Source: G963556115 sp963667375 (GTDB lineage Bacteria > Planctomycetota > SZUA-567). From it: 64,000 nt of DNA. Made by a program: the position numbers and the translations under genes. Location of the stretch: the NCBI GenBank assembly GCA_963667375.1, contig OY763323.1, forward strand, positions 496,001 through 560,000, in the 5' to 3' direction. Under the pieces are notes generated by a model that had not been told where the DNA came from, searched no databases, and worked only from the letters and a program-made list of their open reading frames with translations. This document shows positions 8,212 through 16,255 of the stretch, one piece after another. Each line of letters starts with the position of its first letter. Positions within the stretch are counted from its first letter, which is position 1.

Positions 8212-10479
8212 CTACTCACTAAATGTAATTTCACCATATAGCCCGCTACGAGAATTATCACCATAGGTATCCGCCCACTGAACAACTTCAAAACCGGCAC
8301 TCTCAGCCTTATCACCTTTTTCATTCTCAGCAGGTTCAGCACTCTCACCAAGTTCCTGCTCAGCCAGCGCACCAATATTCATTCGGTTCACCCGCGCCTC
8401 ACCGCTTTTGACCGCAGTAATATCCTTCTCAGCAAATGGATTCTCATGTACCGCACTTGCCTGATAATCATTTCTGCAGATATTAAAGCCCCATTTAGCT
8501 CCGTTATTAGGAACCGAATATACACCCAGAGCCTGATACGGAATAAACATTTCAACAGTATAATATGACTCGTAAGTTTTAACCACCGCATTCCAGCGCG
8601 GATTCCACGCCAGGCCGGAAGCATTGGACCGGTCAAGAGTTACGCCCTGTGTATTTACTGCAAATTGATAGTAATCCCGCCCGTTATTTGCAGGATCAAT
8701 GAAGATTTCGATACTTTCATCATGGTGCACCGGATCATCATGCTGTTTCGCCTGAGTCACAATCTGCTCCGGGCGGTCAGCCGCCGCCCGCGCCAGAATA
8801 TAAATTCCCTGATTATCATAGGTAATACGCGCCTCAAACGGTTGCTTCGGATCCTTGCCTGTTGCCAGAACTTTGAAGCCTTCAAGCGAAGGAATATCCT
8901 TCCATGTCGCCTCTTTCATAATACCGTCAACCACCAGCGGCTCCTGCACATTCCAGCGTTTCATATCCGCATATTTGCGCTTTGAAAGTATTAACGGCTG
9001 ACTGGCCGAACCCACACCCTGAATGTTAACCTTCAATACCGGCAGTGAAGCTTTAGCAGACTTGGTCAAGGGCTTGACCTTGAATGAAGCCTTCCCTTTA
9101 AAGCCGCTTTCAAGACCGAACTTTACCGCTCCCGGCTCAATCATATATGCCGAATCATATGGAATATCCCATACCAGTTCCCCCTTGATATTCTCCGCCG
9201 AAGCATTGGCGAGCACAAAGGATATATCCTGAGCAGTTCCAGGATTTTTAACCGCTTTTGCCGCCTGTGTCGCAATAGTGACGACCTCCCGCTGCAGAGT
9301 AAGAGCGGAGAGCGCATCGGTCAGGATATCCATCTTTTCTATCGCCGCCTCACCGCTGAAGCTCTTCCCTTCTTTATCAATAGTTACCACATCCAGAACC
9401 TCAGAAGTATCGAGCGCAACAATTTTCCACTCAAGAGAATCGTCACCGGCAGTAAGGACTGCTACATTAGGACGATTTGAAGCCGCAGCGCGGTATTCAC
9501 GCCCTGCCGGCAAGGTTGCTCTGGTACTGATACCTCCAGTTACAATATAACGAACCGGTTTACTTCCTGCCGATTGAATCGGCAGAGTACGCTGATAATA
9601 TTCACCATTACTTACCACCAGATCCACGCCACCAGTTTCAAGAATAGTTCCCAGAGTCTCAACCGCACGCGCATAAATTCGATCCGCAGCAAATAGCGGT
9701 TCAGAAAGAACAAGCACACACCAGCGCCCGGCATTCCCGGCCAGATCCTCTTTCAACCAGTCCAGTGCCAGCTGGCGCTCAGCTGGTTTTTTCAGACTGT
9801 CGATAGCCAGAAAGATCAGATGCACACTTCCGACATTCCTGCTCCAGTAATTCCGGGGCTCACCTTTTCCGGCTCCGGCCGGCAGCAACTGCTGATCCTC
9901 AGGAAGAAACATAAGCGGACTTGACGGTGTCAGCCGCTGCACAGGATTGAAGAAATTATCATCCCAAGTCGCAATCTTCTCATCAAGTGGGAATGAACCA
10001 CCGGTGAGAACAGTTGCGACGGGATCAAAAGTAAAGAGTTTATCCGCAGCAAGTTTGAGCAGATCCTTTCTGCCTTTACCGCCACCAAGAAAGCCGATAG
10101 TCGTAATTCCTGCCGCCTGCGGATGTTTGAGCGTAATAACGGAACTATTATAATCATCGAGAAGTACTGTGAATTTCTGCACCGGAGTGGCAGGATCGAC
10201 CAGATTGGTCAGATTTATCTGATGCTCCTTACTGCTGCGCCCGTAACGGCGCACCATTCTATCCTTGGTATTCTGAATCCTGACCCCGGCAACAACCGCA
10301 ACATTGGTACGCATATAAGCCACCTCACCCAGTTCTGGAGACGACTCAATTATATATGGACCTGCGATAAGCCTGGGATCTCTGACAACATCTTCCTCCA
10401 GAAGCTCCGGCATTTCCTCACAGGCACTGAGAAAAAGTAGTACAAACAAAATTACTGCCGCGATATATCTCTGTTTCAT
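8212..10479 (-). CDS. Lipoprotein with degenerate purple-acid-phosphatase-like domain and C-terminal CBM9-like domain
   Basis: A 755-residue envelope protein. The N-terminus has a lipobox (FLSAC, Cys20). Residues about 40-370 follow the layout of purple acid phosphatase/calcineurin-like phosphoesterases: an N-terminal beta domain, then WDDNFFNPVQRL, the VHLIFLAIDSL strand, QLALDWLKEDL, and VDLVVSNGEYYQRTLP. The metal-binding signatures are replaced: the first GD reads GG, GDL reads GGS, GNHE reads PEDQ, the His of the next motif is Ser, and GHxHxY reads SNGEYY. Residues about 530-740 resemble family 9 carbohydrate-binding modules (VDGIMKEATWKDIP, DESIEIFIDP, WNPRWNAVV). It is probably a carbohydrate- or ligand-binding surface protein rather than a phosphatase; this is inference. 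Confidence 0.72.
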   Translation of the reverse strand: MKQRYIAAVILFVLLFLSACEEMPELLEEDVVRDPRLIAGPYIIESSPELGEVAYMRTNVAVVAGVRIQNTKDRMVRRYGRSSKEHQINLTNLVDPATPVQKFTVLLDDYNSSVITLKHPQAAGITTIGFLGGGKGRKDLLKLAADKLFTFDPVATVLTGGSFPLDEKIATWDDNFFNPVQRLTPSSPLMFLPEDQQLLPAGAGKGEPRNYWSRNVGSVHLIFLAIDSLKKPAERQLALDWLKEDLAGNAGRWCVLVLSEPLFAADRIYARAVETLGTILETGGVDLVVSNGEYYQRTLPIQSAGSKPVRYIVTGGISTRATLPAGREYRAAASNRPNVAVLTAGDDSLEWKIVALDTSEVLDVVTIDKEGKSFSGEAAIEKMDILTDALSALTLQREVVTIATQAAKAVKNPGTAQDISFVLANASAENIKGELVWDIPYDSAYMIEPGAVKFGLESGFKGKASFKVKPLTKSAKASLPVLKVNIQGVGSASQPLILSKRKYADMKRWNVQEPLVVDGIMKEATWKDIPSLEGFKVLATGKDPKQPFEARITYDNQGIYILARAAADRPEQIVTQAKQHDDPVHHDESIEIFIDPANNGRDYYQFAVNTQGVTLDRSNASGLAWNPRWNAVVKTYESYYTVEMFIPYQALGVYSVPNNGAKWGFNICRNDYQASAVHENPFAEKDITAVKSGEARVNRMNIGALAEQELGESAEPAENEKGDKAESAGFEVVQWADTYGDNSRSGLYGEITFSE

Positions 10480-10887
10480 TTTTTCTCCAGATAGACGGAT
10501 AGCGATTATATTCCGAGTATTTTATCGATTATACATATTTTATGGGTTATCACTAGTATTATCGGAAATTATCAGGAATTTTCATAATAATAATCGGGAC
10601 AAAAGGTTAATTTAATCTTCACCTATAATCACACCCTAAAGGAATCAAAAAAGGCGCAAAAAAACAATTTTAATGTTGACCTCAAACACAATAAATAGAT
10701 AATTACCTAGTTGCCTGTTCACATGTCGTTGGGAAATTAGTTGGGATTATATCTAATTTATTATTGACTTGTTCAATGATTTAATGATGATGTAGACATG
10801 CTCAGGCATTGGGATGAGGAGTGAAGACATTATGCGCCGATATTATCGGGCGCTATCATGTTTTGTTATTAGAGTTGGGGGATATAC
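10480..10887. other. Intergenic region, 408 bp, between divergent genes
   Basis: AT-rich, with no convincing open frame on either strand. A TTGACT at 10764-10769 is a possible -35 for the downstream gene but has no good -10 partner. A small GC-rich hairpin (10834-10853) lies shortly before the next gene. Promoters for both flanking genes must be here but could not be assigned. Confidence 0.5.
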
Positions 10888-11502
10888 GTGGAATTTGAGG
10901 ACGGTACAGAGAGACCTGATTTGAAAAAATTATATTTTTCAAATACACATCAGGGTAAACTGGGAAAAATCGGTGACCAGACCTTCTACACTATCCGCTA
11001 TGAAGCGGGAAAACCCTTAGCACTTCCTTTTTCAAAACGTCCTTTCAGTGTACTGCTGAACCTCGTCAGCAGTCTATCACGTGAGAATATTGAATTACTC
11101 GCCAAGGAATTGCTTGCTCAGGGCATGGCCTGCGCTATATGCAATGGTGAGCAAGCCGACGAAGTTTCAGAAATTATTGATGAAACTATCAATTCCTTTG
11201 ATTCCTCGGATGATCAGTTCACTCCCTACTCTTCCTCCTGCGAAGAAGGTTTTGATGAAGCTTTACAATACTTTGCTCTCCCTACCGGTCTGACCACAGT
11301 CAGTATTATAATTACTATCGGCAGTGATAACGATCATGGCACTACTATTGATTGTATAAACAGCCTTGACAGCGCCGGTTGTGAGTTTCAGCTTGTAGAA
11401 GACGAGGAAGAAGAGTTGCAGGCCGAAGATTTTGCGGCGATGTTCTTCAGTGAAGCAGAGATTGATGAATATAAATATCTCCGCGAATACTGCTGTCACT
11501 AA
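10888..11502 (+). CDS. Acidic protein of unknown function
   Basis: A 204-residue protein that starts at GTG 10888 behind a clear GGGGGA ribosome site. No signal peptide or membrane segment is seen. Residues about 50-100 (RPFSVLLNLVSSLSRENIELLAKELLAQGMACAICNGEQADEV) suggest an alternating beta-alpha fold. It has a Ser/Asp-rich middle and a very acidic segment (EDEEEELQAED) before a Cys-Cys-His end. It stands alone between divergent and same-strand neighbours. I do not recognise it; a resemblance to the DUF7684 type of small alpha/beta proteins is possible but unproven. Confidence 0.6.
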   Translation: MEFEDGTERPDLKKLYFSNTHQGKLGKIGDQTFYTIRYEAGKPLALPFSKRPFSVLLNLVSSLSRENIELLAKELLAQGMACAICNGEQADEVSEIIDETINSFDSSDDQFTPYSSSCEEGFDEALQYFALPTGLTTVSIIITIGSDNDHGTTIDCINSLDSAGCEFQLVEDEEEELQAEDFAAMFFSEAEIDEYKYLREYCCH

Positions 11503-11627
11503 CCTTATTCAAAAGCAACCAACCTATTACTTTATCCCTACACTCCAAAATTATTGTTTTATCAGCGATTCCTGATCAAACATTCAAACAGCTTAATCCG
11601 CATTTCGAAACATTTGCCATATATCTC

Positions 11628-11655
11628 TTGCTTATAACGCTTAATCGGCTAAAAT
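11628..11655 (+). promoter_or_regulatory. Possible hslU promoter
   Basis: TTGCTT (11628-11633) and TAAAAT (11650-11655) are separated by 16 nt, about 70 nt before the hslU start. This is a moderate match to the sigma-70 consensus, and no heat-shock (sigma-32) pattern was recognised. Confidence 0.4.
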
Positions 11656-11725
11656 ATAACACCTGTTTAGTTTTTAGCACATTATAGTAATTTGTTCATA
11701 AATTACAGAGCACAAAGGTATAAAA

Positions 11726-13105
11726 ATGGAAATAATCACTAAAATTCTCGGAAAGAGTGACGGCAGTGCCCTTACCCCTAAAGAGATAGTCAATAAACTC
11801 AATGAATACATCATCGGTCAGGACCAGGGAAAACGGGCTGTTGCCGTAGCAATACGAAACCGCTGGCGCCGTAAGCAGATAGATGAAAACATGCGTAAAG
11901 AGGTAATGCCACGCAATATTCTAATGATCGGGCCTACCGGTGTAGGTAAAACCGAGATCGCCAGAAGACTTGCAGATCTGGTTGATGCCCCGTTTATCAA
12001 GGTCGAAGCCAGTAAATATACCGAAGTTGGCTACCACGGACGGGATGTTGAGAGTATGATCCGTGATCTGGTGAAGGTCTCAGTCGGAGAGTTCCGAGCC
12101 CGCGAGATTGAACGGGTAAACAGTGAGGCTGCATTGCACGCGGAAGAGCGCATTCTGAACCTTATGCTCCCGGAACCGGAGCATACCGGTACCGATGAAG
12201 AGATCAGAAAATCCCGCGAACGCTGGGAACGTACTCGCGGCAAACTTCGCGACAGACTTCGCTCAGGTGACATGGAAGAGAAATCTGTAGAAATTGCTGC
12301 AAAAGACAAAGCGCCAGTATCAGGGGTAATCGGTGCTATAGGCGGTGATGATCTGATGGGACTGGAAATGCAGGATATGCTCTCAAGCCTGATGCCCGGA
12401 AAGAAGAAGCAGCGCCGGGTTCCAATTCAGGAGGCACTGCGCATCTTCACTCAGGAAGAAGCGGAAAAACTGATTGATGAAGAAGAGATCAATAAAAAAG
12501 GTATCGAACGCGCCGAGCAGGAAGGCCTGGTCTTTATTGATGAGATTGACAAAATAATCGGTACCGCCAAAGAGAACGGTCCTGATGTGAGCCGTGAAGG
12601 CGTACAGCGGGATCTACTGCCGATTGTTGAAGGCAGTACCATAACAACCAAATTCGGCGCCGTAAAGACTGATCATATACTCTTTATCGCTGCCGGTGCA
12701 TTCCATGGCAAAAAACCCTCTGACCTGATACCGGAACTGCAGGGACGTTTCCCGATCAGAGTGGAACTTGAACCGCTCAAGAAAGAAGACTACGAACGTA
12801 TTCTGTCACATCCCAAAAATGCCCTTACCAAACAGTATGAACTTCTGCTGGAAACAGAGGGGATCAAAGTGGAATTTGCAGAAGGTTCTCTAGCTCATAT
12901 CGCCAAAATTACCGAAAAGGTAAACCAGAGCACCGATGATATCGGAGCCCGTCGGCTGCATACAATAATGGAGAAGATCTTCGAGGAGATTTCTTTTGAG
13001 GCACCAGAGAAAAAGGGTGACAAGTTCATAATCACCCCAGAGTTGATAGATGACAAACTAGGTGATATTACTGAAGACGAAGACCTGTCACGGTTTATTC
13101 TTTAA
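11726..13105 (+). CDS. hslU: ATP-dependent protease ATPase subunit HslU
   Basis: The AAA+ unfoldase that feeds proteins to the HslV peptidase. The protein has 459 residues, with Walker A GPTGVGKT (69-76), a family-specific I domain (about 110-250), Walker B VFIDEIDKI and sensor 2 (DIGARRLHTIMEKI). The C-terminus DLSRFIL is the type that inserts into HslV to activate it. The substrate-gripping pore loop, GYVG in the best-studied homologues, reads GYHG (102-105). hslV usually lies just upstream but is not in this window, so the peptidase gene must be elsewhere. A methyltransferase gene follows after 51 nt on the same strand. Confidence 0.95.
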   Translation: MEIITKILGKSDGSALTPKEIVNKLNEYIIGQDQGKRAVAVAIRNRWRRKQIDENMRKEVMPRNILMIGPTGVGKTEIARRLADLVDAPFIKVEASKYTEVGYHGRDVESMIRDLVKVSVGEFRAREIERVNSEAALHAEERILNLMLPEPEHTGTDEEIRKSRERWERTRGKLRDRLRSGDMEEKSVEIAAKDKAPVSGVIGAIGGDDLMGLEMQDMLSSLMPGKKKQRRVPIQEALRIFTQEEAEKLIDEEEINKKGIERAEQEGLVFIDEIDKIIGTAKENGPDVSREGVQRDLLPIVEGSTITTKFGAVKTDHILFIAAGAFHGKKPSDLIPELQGRFPIRVELEPLKKEDYERILSHPKNALTKQYELLLETEGIKVEFAEGSLAHIAKITEKVNQSTDDIGARRLHTIMEKIFEEISFEAPEKKGDKFIITPELIDDKLGDITEDEDLSRFIL

Positions 13106-13156
13106 CACTATCAATATACCGCAGTTGAAAACAATAGAGGAAAATATTGACTTAAA

Positions 13157-13942
13157 ATGGCCAGACATAAAAAACCGCCGCTGAATATTCAGGTTACAAC
13201 CCTCTGGGAATATCCCTCACAGCACTACGGAGATGAGATTCAGGGAAACTCCAACTATATCGGAGCGACACCGAGCTATATCATCTGGAATCTGCTCCAG
13301 CGCTATACCACTGAGGGACAGTCGGTTGTAGACCCGATGTGCGGCAGCGGTACAACCCTTGACGTGGCCAGTGACCTCAAGCGCAAGGGTTTCGGCTTCG
13401 ACCTCAACCCTCAGCGCCCGGATATAACCCTGAATGACTCCCGCAGCCTGCCGCTGGCGGATGCAAGTATGGATTTTGCCTTTGTCGATCCACCATACTC
13501 GACTCATATCGATTATTCGGAAGATCCACGCTGTATCGGAAAACTCAGCGCTCTGACCAATGACTACTATATAGCGATGGAAGATGTCATACGCGAGCTC
13601 TACCGCGTACTCAAGCCTGACCGCTATCTGGGGTTGTACGTCTCGGATTCTTATATCAACAAGAAGAAACAATTCATGCCTATAGGCTTTGAATTATTTT
13701 ATATCCTGCAGCGCTACTTTGAGCCGGTGGATATAATTTCGGTTGTGCGCCACAACAAGACTCTGCAGCAGGGAAATTATCGTAAAGCCGCAGAAGAGGA
13801 GAACTTTTTTCTCCGCGGCTTCAATTACCTCTTTATAATGCATAAAGCCGCCCCCAGGCCGCAACCTGTCCACAAACAGCCTCACCGGAAAAAGCGAAAA
13901 AAACAGCCTCGGCAAAAAAAAACACCGAATAACAACGCTTAA
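13157..13942 (+). CDS. Orphan DNA methyltransferase (N4/N6 amino-methylase type)
   Basis: A 261-residue S-adenosylmethionine-dependent DNA methylase. Motif I is DPMCGSGTT (59-67) and the catalytic motif IV is DPPY (111-114), typical of N6-adenine or N4-cytosine methylation. An X-like segment (TLWEYPSQHYG...TPSYIIWNLL) precedes motif I. The C-terminal ~30 residues are Lys/Arg/Gln-rich, a likely nonspecific DNA-binding tail. No restriction enzyme gene is nearby, so it may have a regulatory or protective role. It follows hslU by 51 nt and may be co-transcribed. Target sequence unknown. A weak AGAGGA lies further from the ATG than usual, but an in-frame stop prevents an earlier start. Confidence 0.8.
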   Translation: MARHKKPPLNIQVTTLWEYPSQHYGDEIQGNSNYIGATPSYIIWNLLQRYTTEGQSVVDPMCGSGTTLDVASDLKRKGFGFDLNPQRPDITLNDSRSLPLADASMDFAFVDPPYSTHIDYSEDPRCIGKLSALTNDYYIAMEDVIRELYRVLKPDRYLGLYVSDSYINKKKQFMPIGFELFYILQRYFEPVDIISVVRHNKTLQQGNYRKAAEEENFFLRGFNYLFIMHKAAPRPQPVHKQPHRKKRKKQPRQKKTPNNNA

Positions 13943-13960
13943 GAACCAAACCCCGGAAAC

Positions 13961-14605
13961 TTATTTTCTGATTCCGACAAAAGACTTTGTCAACAGGCAC
14001 AGACGCTCCCGCTGAATCTCAGCATCTGGAAACAGCGTTCGAAAAGCGGTCGCAGAAAGTAGTCTTATGCGCTCCTGTGAAATTACTGATTCCCGGAAAG
14101 TTTTATGTTTATACCTCCAGCCAAGAAGACATATCTGCGAATACACCGGTAGCCAATGATAAAACGGCAGCATATAATGGGGTTCGAATGGAAACCAGAA
14201 GTTGGGTGTCTGTACAAAATAACATGGAGCCAGACGGCGTATTTCCTGAGCAAAGCACTCCATCTTCTCCCAGCTGCCCACATGCTCAATCACCGAATTG
14301 GAATGGGCAATATCAAACTGCATATCGGTAAACTCCGACAAACTGCAGGCATCAGCAGATACGTTACGAAAATACTTATCATCCGCGGCTAAGCCAGCAG
14401 CTTCATTGTTCACCAGTGTTATATGAATTTTCTTCTGCTCCAGCATGGTTTCGGGCAGCACCTGCCAGTATTCTCGGGTTCCGCCAAGATCAATGATATT
14501 GACCCTACCCTTCTGCTGATAGCAGCTTTCAATGAGTTCCAGACAATACCTGAAGCGTTTCCTGCGAAAACGCAGCACACCATTGCTACCAGACTTATTC
14601 TGCAT
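13961..14605 (-). CDS. Class I SAM-dependent methyltransferase of the polysaccharide operon
   Basis: A 214-residue Rossmann-type methyltransferase. Motif I reads IIDLGGTREYW (about 37-47), the acidic post-II position lies near LVNNEAAG, and motif IV is FDIAHSNSVIEHV (about 98-110). A conserved block, FVQTPNFWFPFEPHYMLPFYHW, is typical of methyltransferases in polysaccharide gene clusters. It is the last gene of the operon and overlaps the preceding glycosyltransferase by 11 nt, so the genes are co-translated. It probably methylates a sugar of the exopolysaccharide; the acceptor is unknown. Confidence 0.78.
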   Translation of the reverse strand: MQNKSGSNGVLRFRRKRFRYCLELIESCYQQKGRVNIIDLGGTREYWQVLPETMLEQKKIHITLVNNEAAGLAADDKYFRNVSADACSLSEFTDMQFDIAHSNSVIEHVGSWEKMECFAQEIRRLAPCYFVQTPNFWFPFEPHYMLPFYHWLPVYSQICLLGWRYKHKTFRESVISQERIRLLSATAFRTLFPDAEIQRERLCLLTKSFVGIRK

Positions 14606-15779
14606 TATTTTTATCCCGATTTATGGATGCTGTATTCTGTATGGCATCCCAGATTTTTTTTGCCTGCACCTCCCAGGTTATATGCTCCACCCGCTGCCGC
14701 TGAGTCGCAACCTCAGGCGGATGCTCCTCTAAATCCCGCATTGCCTCTGCAAAGCTTTCCGGAGTTTCGCAACTCCTGATATACCCGCTATATTTACGCA
14801 ATTCATAAAAAGGCGTACTCACCACTCCCTTACCCACCGCAAGGTACTCCTTGGTCTTTACCGGATTACACACCTCAATCCAGTCATTGCGACACCAGGT
14901 CATGAAAAGAACATCTGCGGCTGCCATATATCCAGCCACTTCCCGGTATTCCCGTCTTCCGAGAATATGCACATTGGATAACTCTCGGCACCACTCAGCA
15001 CCAAAGGCCACACTCCCGACCAGAATAAAATTCCATTCCGGCATCAGTCTTGCCAGCTCCTGAAAAAAATCCGGATCAAACACACCATGATCCATACCAC
15101 CGACATATACTGCCCGCGGTGAGGCAATCCCGGCAATATCCGCCGGCTTCTCCGCCGAATCAGTTCCGGAAAAATACTCATAATCCACACCATGCTCGAT
15201 ATACAAGGCATTACGACAAGCCTTCCGCTCCCGTTCAAACAGCAAAGTAGAACAGAAAACCGTAAACTCTGACTGCTGTTTGAGTTTACGGTCCAATGAG
15301 CAAATGTATTCCGGATCTACCCCCGAATAATTCTCATAACGGTCGGTACGCTGATATATCTGAAGCGGTGCGGCAAACTCATTCAGAATCTCATATGCCG
15401 TAGGACAACCGACCCAGATCAGCGGACGCTTTATCTTACAGCGCCGCAGCGCCAGCTTCACCTGCAGTGCCAGTAACCACCTTCCCAGCGAGTTTCGTGA
15501 TATACCGGGAATATTTATCGGTGAAAAAACCGTAAAATTAGTGCGTATCCGTTTCAGCCCCCGCATAAAACTCTGCGCCTTACGCTTCAGACGCGTCAGA
15601 AACATCCGCCCTTCAGCCGGGCTCGGTATCTTCATTCCCAGTGAATTAACATACAGTACCGGTAATTCACGAGAAAGCTCCCGCATAATCTGCAGATCAA
15701 AGTGCGTACGGTTGTGATACCACCAGTCAACCTGCCCGAAACAGAGTATACCATCAAAATCCTGTTTCTGTTCCATCAT
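14595..15779 (-). CDS. Glycosyltransferase, GT4/GT1-like (GT-B fold)
   Basis: A 394-residue cytoplasmic glycosyltransferase. The N-terminal half has a FGQVDWWYHNRTHFD segment and a WVGCPTAYEIL strand. The C-terminal nucleotide-sugar domain has YVGGMDHGVFD, the IHILGRREYREVAGYMAAADV stretch and a VKTKEYLAVGKGVVSTPF motif in the place of the usual E-x7-E loop. It overlaps the upstream Alg13-like gene by 4 nt and the downstream methyltransferase by 11 nt. Either of two adjacent ATGs (15779 or 15776) could start translation; the second is better spaced from GGAAGGG. It probably adds one sugar of the repeat unit. Confidence 0.82.
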   Translation of the reverse strand: MMEQKQDFDGILCFGQVDWWYHNRTHFDLQIMRELSRELPVLYVNSLGMKIPSPAEGRMFLTRLKRKAQSFMRGLKRIRTNFTVFSPINIPGISRNSLGRWLLALQVKLALRRCKIKRPLIWVGCPTAYEILNEFAAPLQIYQRTDRYENYSGVDPEYICSLDRKLKQQSEFTVFCSTLLFERERKACRNALYIEHGVDYEYFSGTDSAEKPADIAGIASPRAVYVGGMDHGVFDPDFFQELARLMPEWNFILVGSVAFGAEWCRELSNVHILGRREYREVAGYMAAADVLFMTWCRNDWIEVCNPVKTKEYLAVGKGVVSTPFYELRKYSGYIRSCETPESFAEAMRDLEEHPPEVATQRQRVEHITWEVQAKKIWDAIQNTASINRDKNNAE

Positions 15780-16255
15780 TCCCTTCCATCAATAAAACCG
15801 ATTATCCGCTGTATCAATGAACTGTCAGCACCTTTATTATCACATCTACCGTGCAATGTATCACGGCGGTCAAGGAGCAGATGCAGCTCTTCGGCTGTAG
15901 CAGCCACATAAATTCCGTCCAGATCACCGAAGTGTCTGGCGGTGGCAATCTGATGATCATTCCGATGCTCTTGAAGTTCCGCCCGCCGCGGCATAATTAT
16001 CAGCGGCTTACCGAGCTCTCTGGCATTGAGAATCACTCCCATACCGGCATGTGCAACAATAAGCTCAGCCTGCGAGCATAAACGCGAAAATTCGGTAATA
16101 CTTACCGTGCTCACACACTTCACATTTTTCGGATTATAGCTGCCACCTGTTCCGGATTGTACCAGTATCTCACATTCGGCAGCTCCCGACCAGGAATCCA
16201 GCGCCGCTACAAGCCTGTCAAATGGCAGCTGAGTACCCACAGCGGCAAAAATCAT
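15776..16255 (-). CDS. Alg13-like glycosyltransferase catalytic subunit (GT28 C-terminal domain, PssE/EpsF-like)
   Basis: 159 residues corresponding only to the UDP-sugar-binding half of a GT28 enzyme. It opens MIFAAVGTQLPFDRLV, as in Alg13/PssE, and carries the diagnostic AHAGMGVILNARELGKPLIIMPR block followed by EHRNDHQ. Such proteins need an Alg14/PssD partner that provides the membrane-bound acceptor half. That partner is the C-terminal part of the gene immediately upstream, which overlaps this one by 4 nt (ATGA). Together they should form a bipartite glycosyltransferase acting at the inner membrane. Confidence 0.88.
   Translation of the reverse strand: MIFAAVGTQLPFDRLVAALDSWSGAAECEILVQSGTGGSYNPKNVKCVSTVSITEFSRLCSQAELIVAHAGMGVILNARELGKPLIIMPRRAELQEHRNDHQIATARHFGDLDGIYVAATAEELHLLLDRRDTLHGRCDNKGADSSLIQRIIGFIDGRE

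Noticed and set aside
10834..10853. GC-rich hairpin ahead of the unknown acidic protein
   Set aside because: It has a bulge and a tiny loop, no upstream gene to terminate on that strand, and no clear regulatory context; chance is likely.
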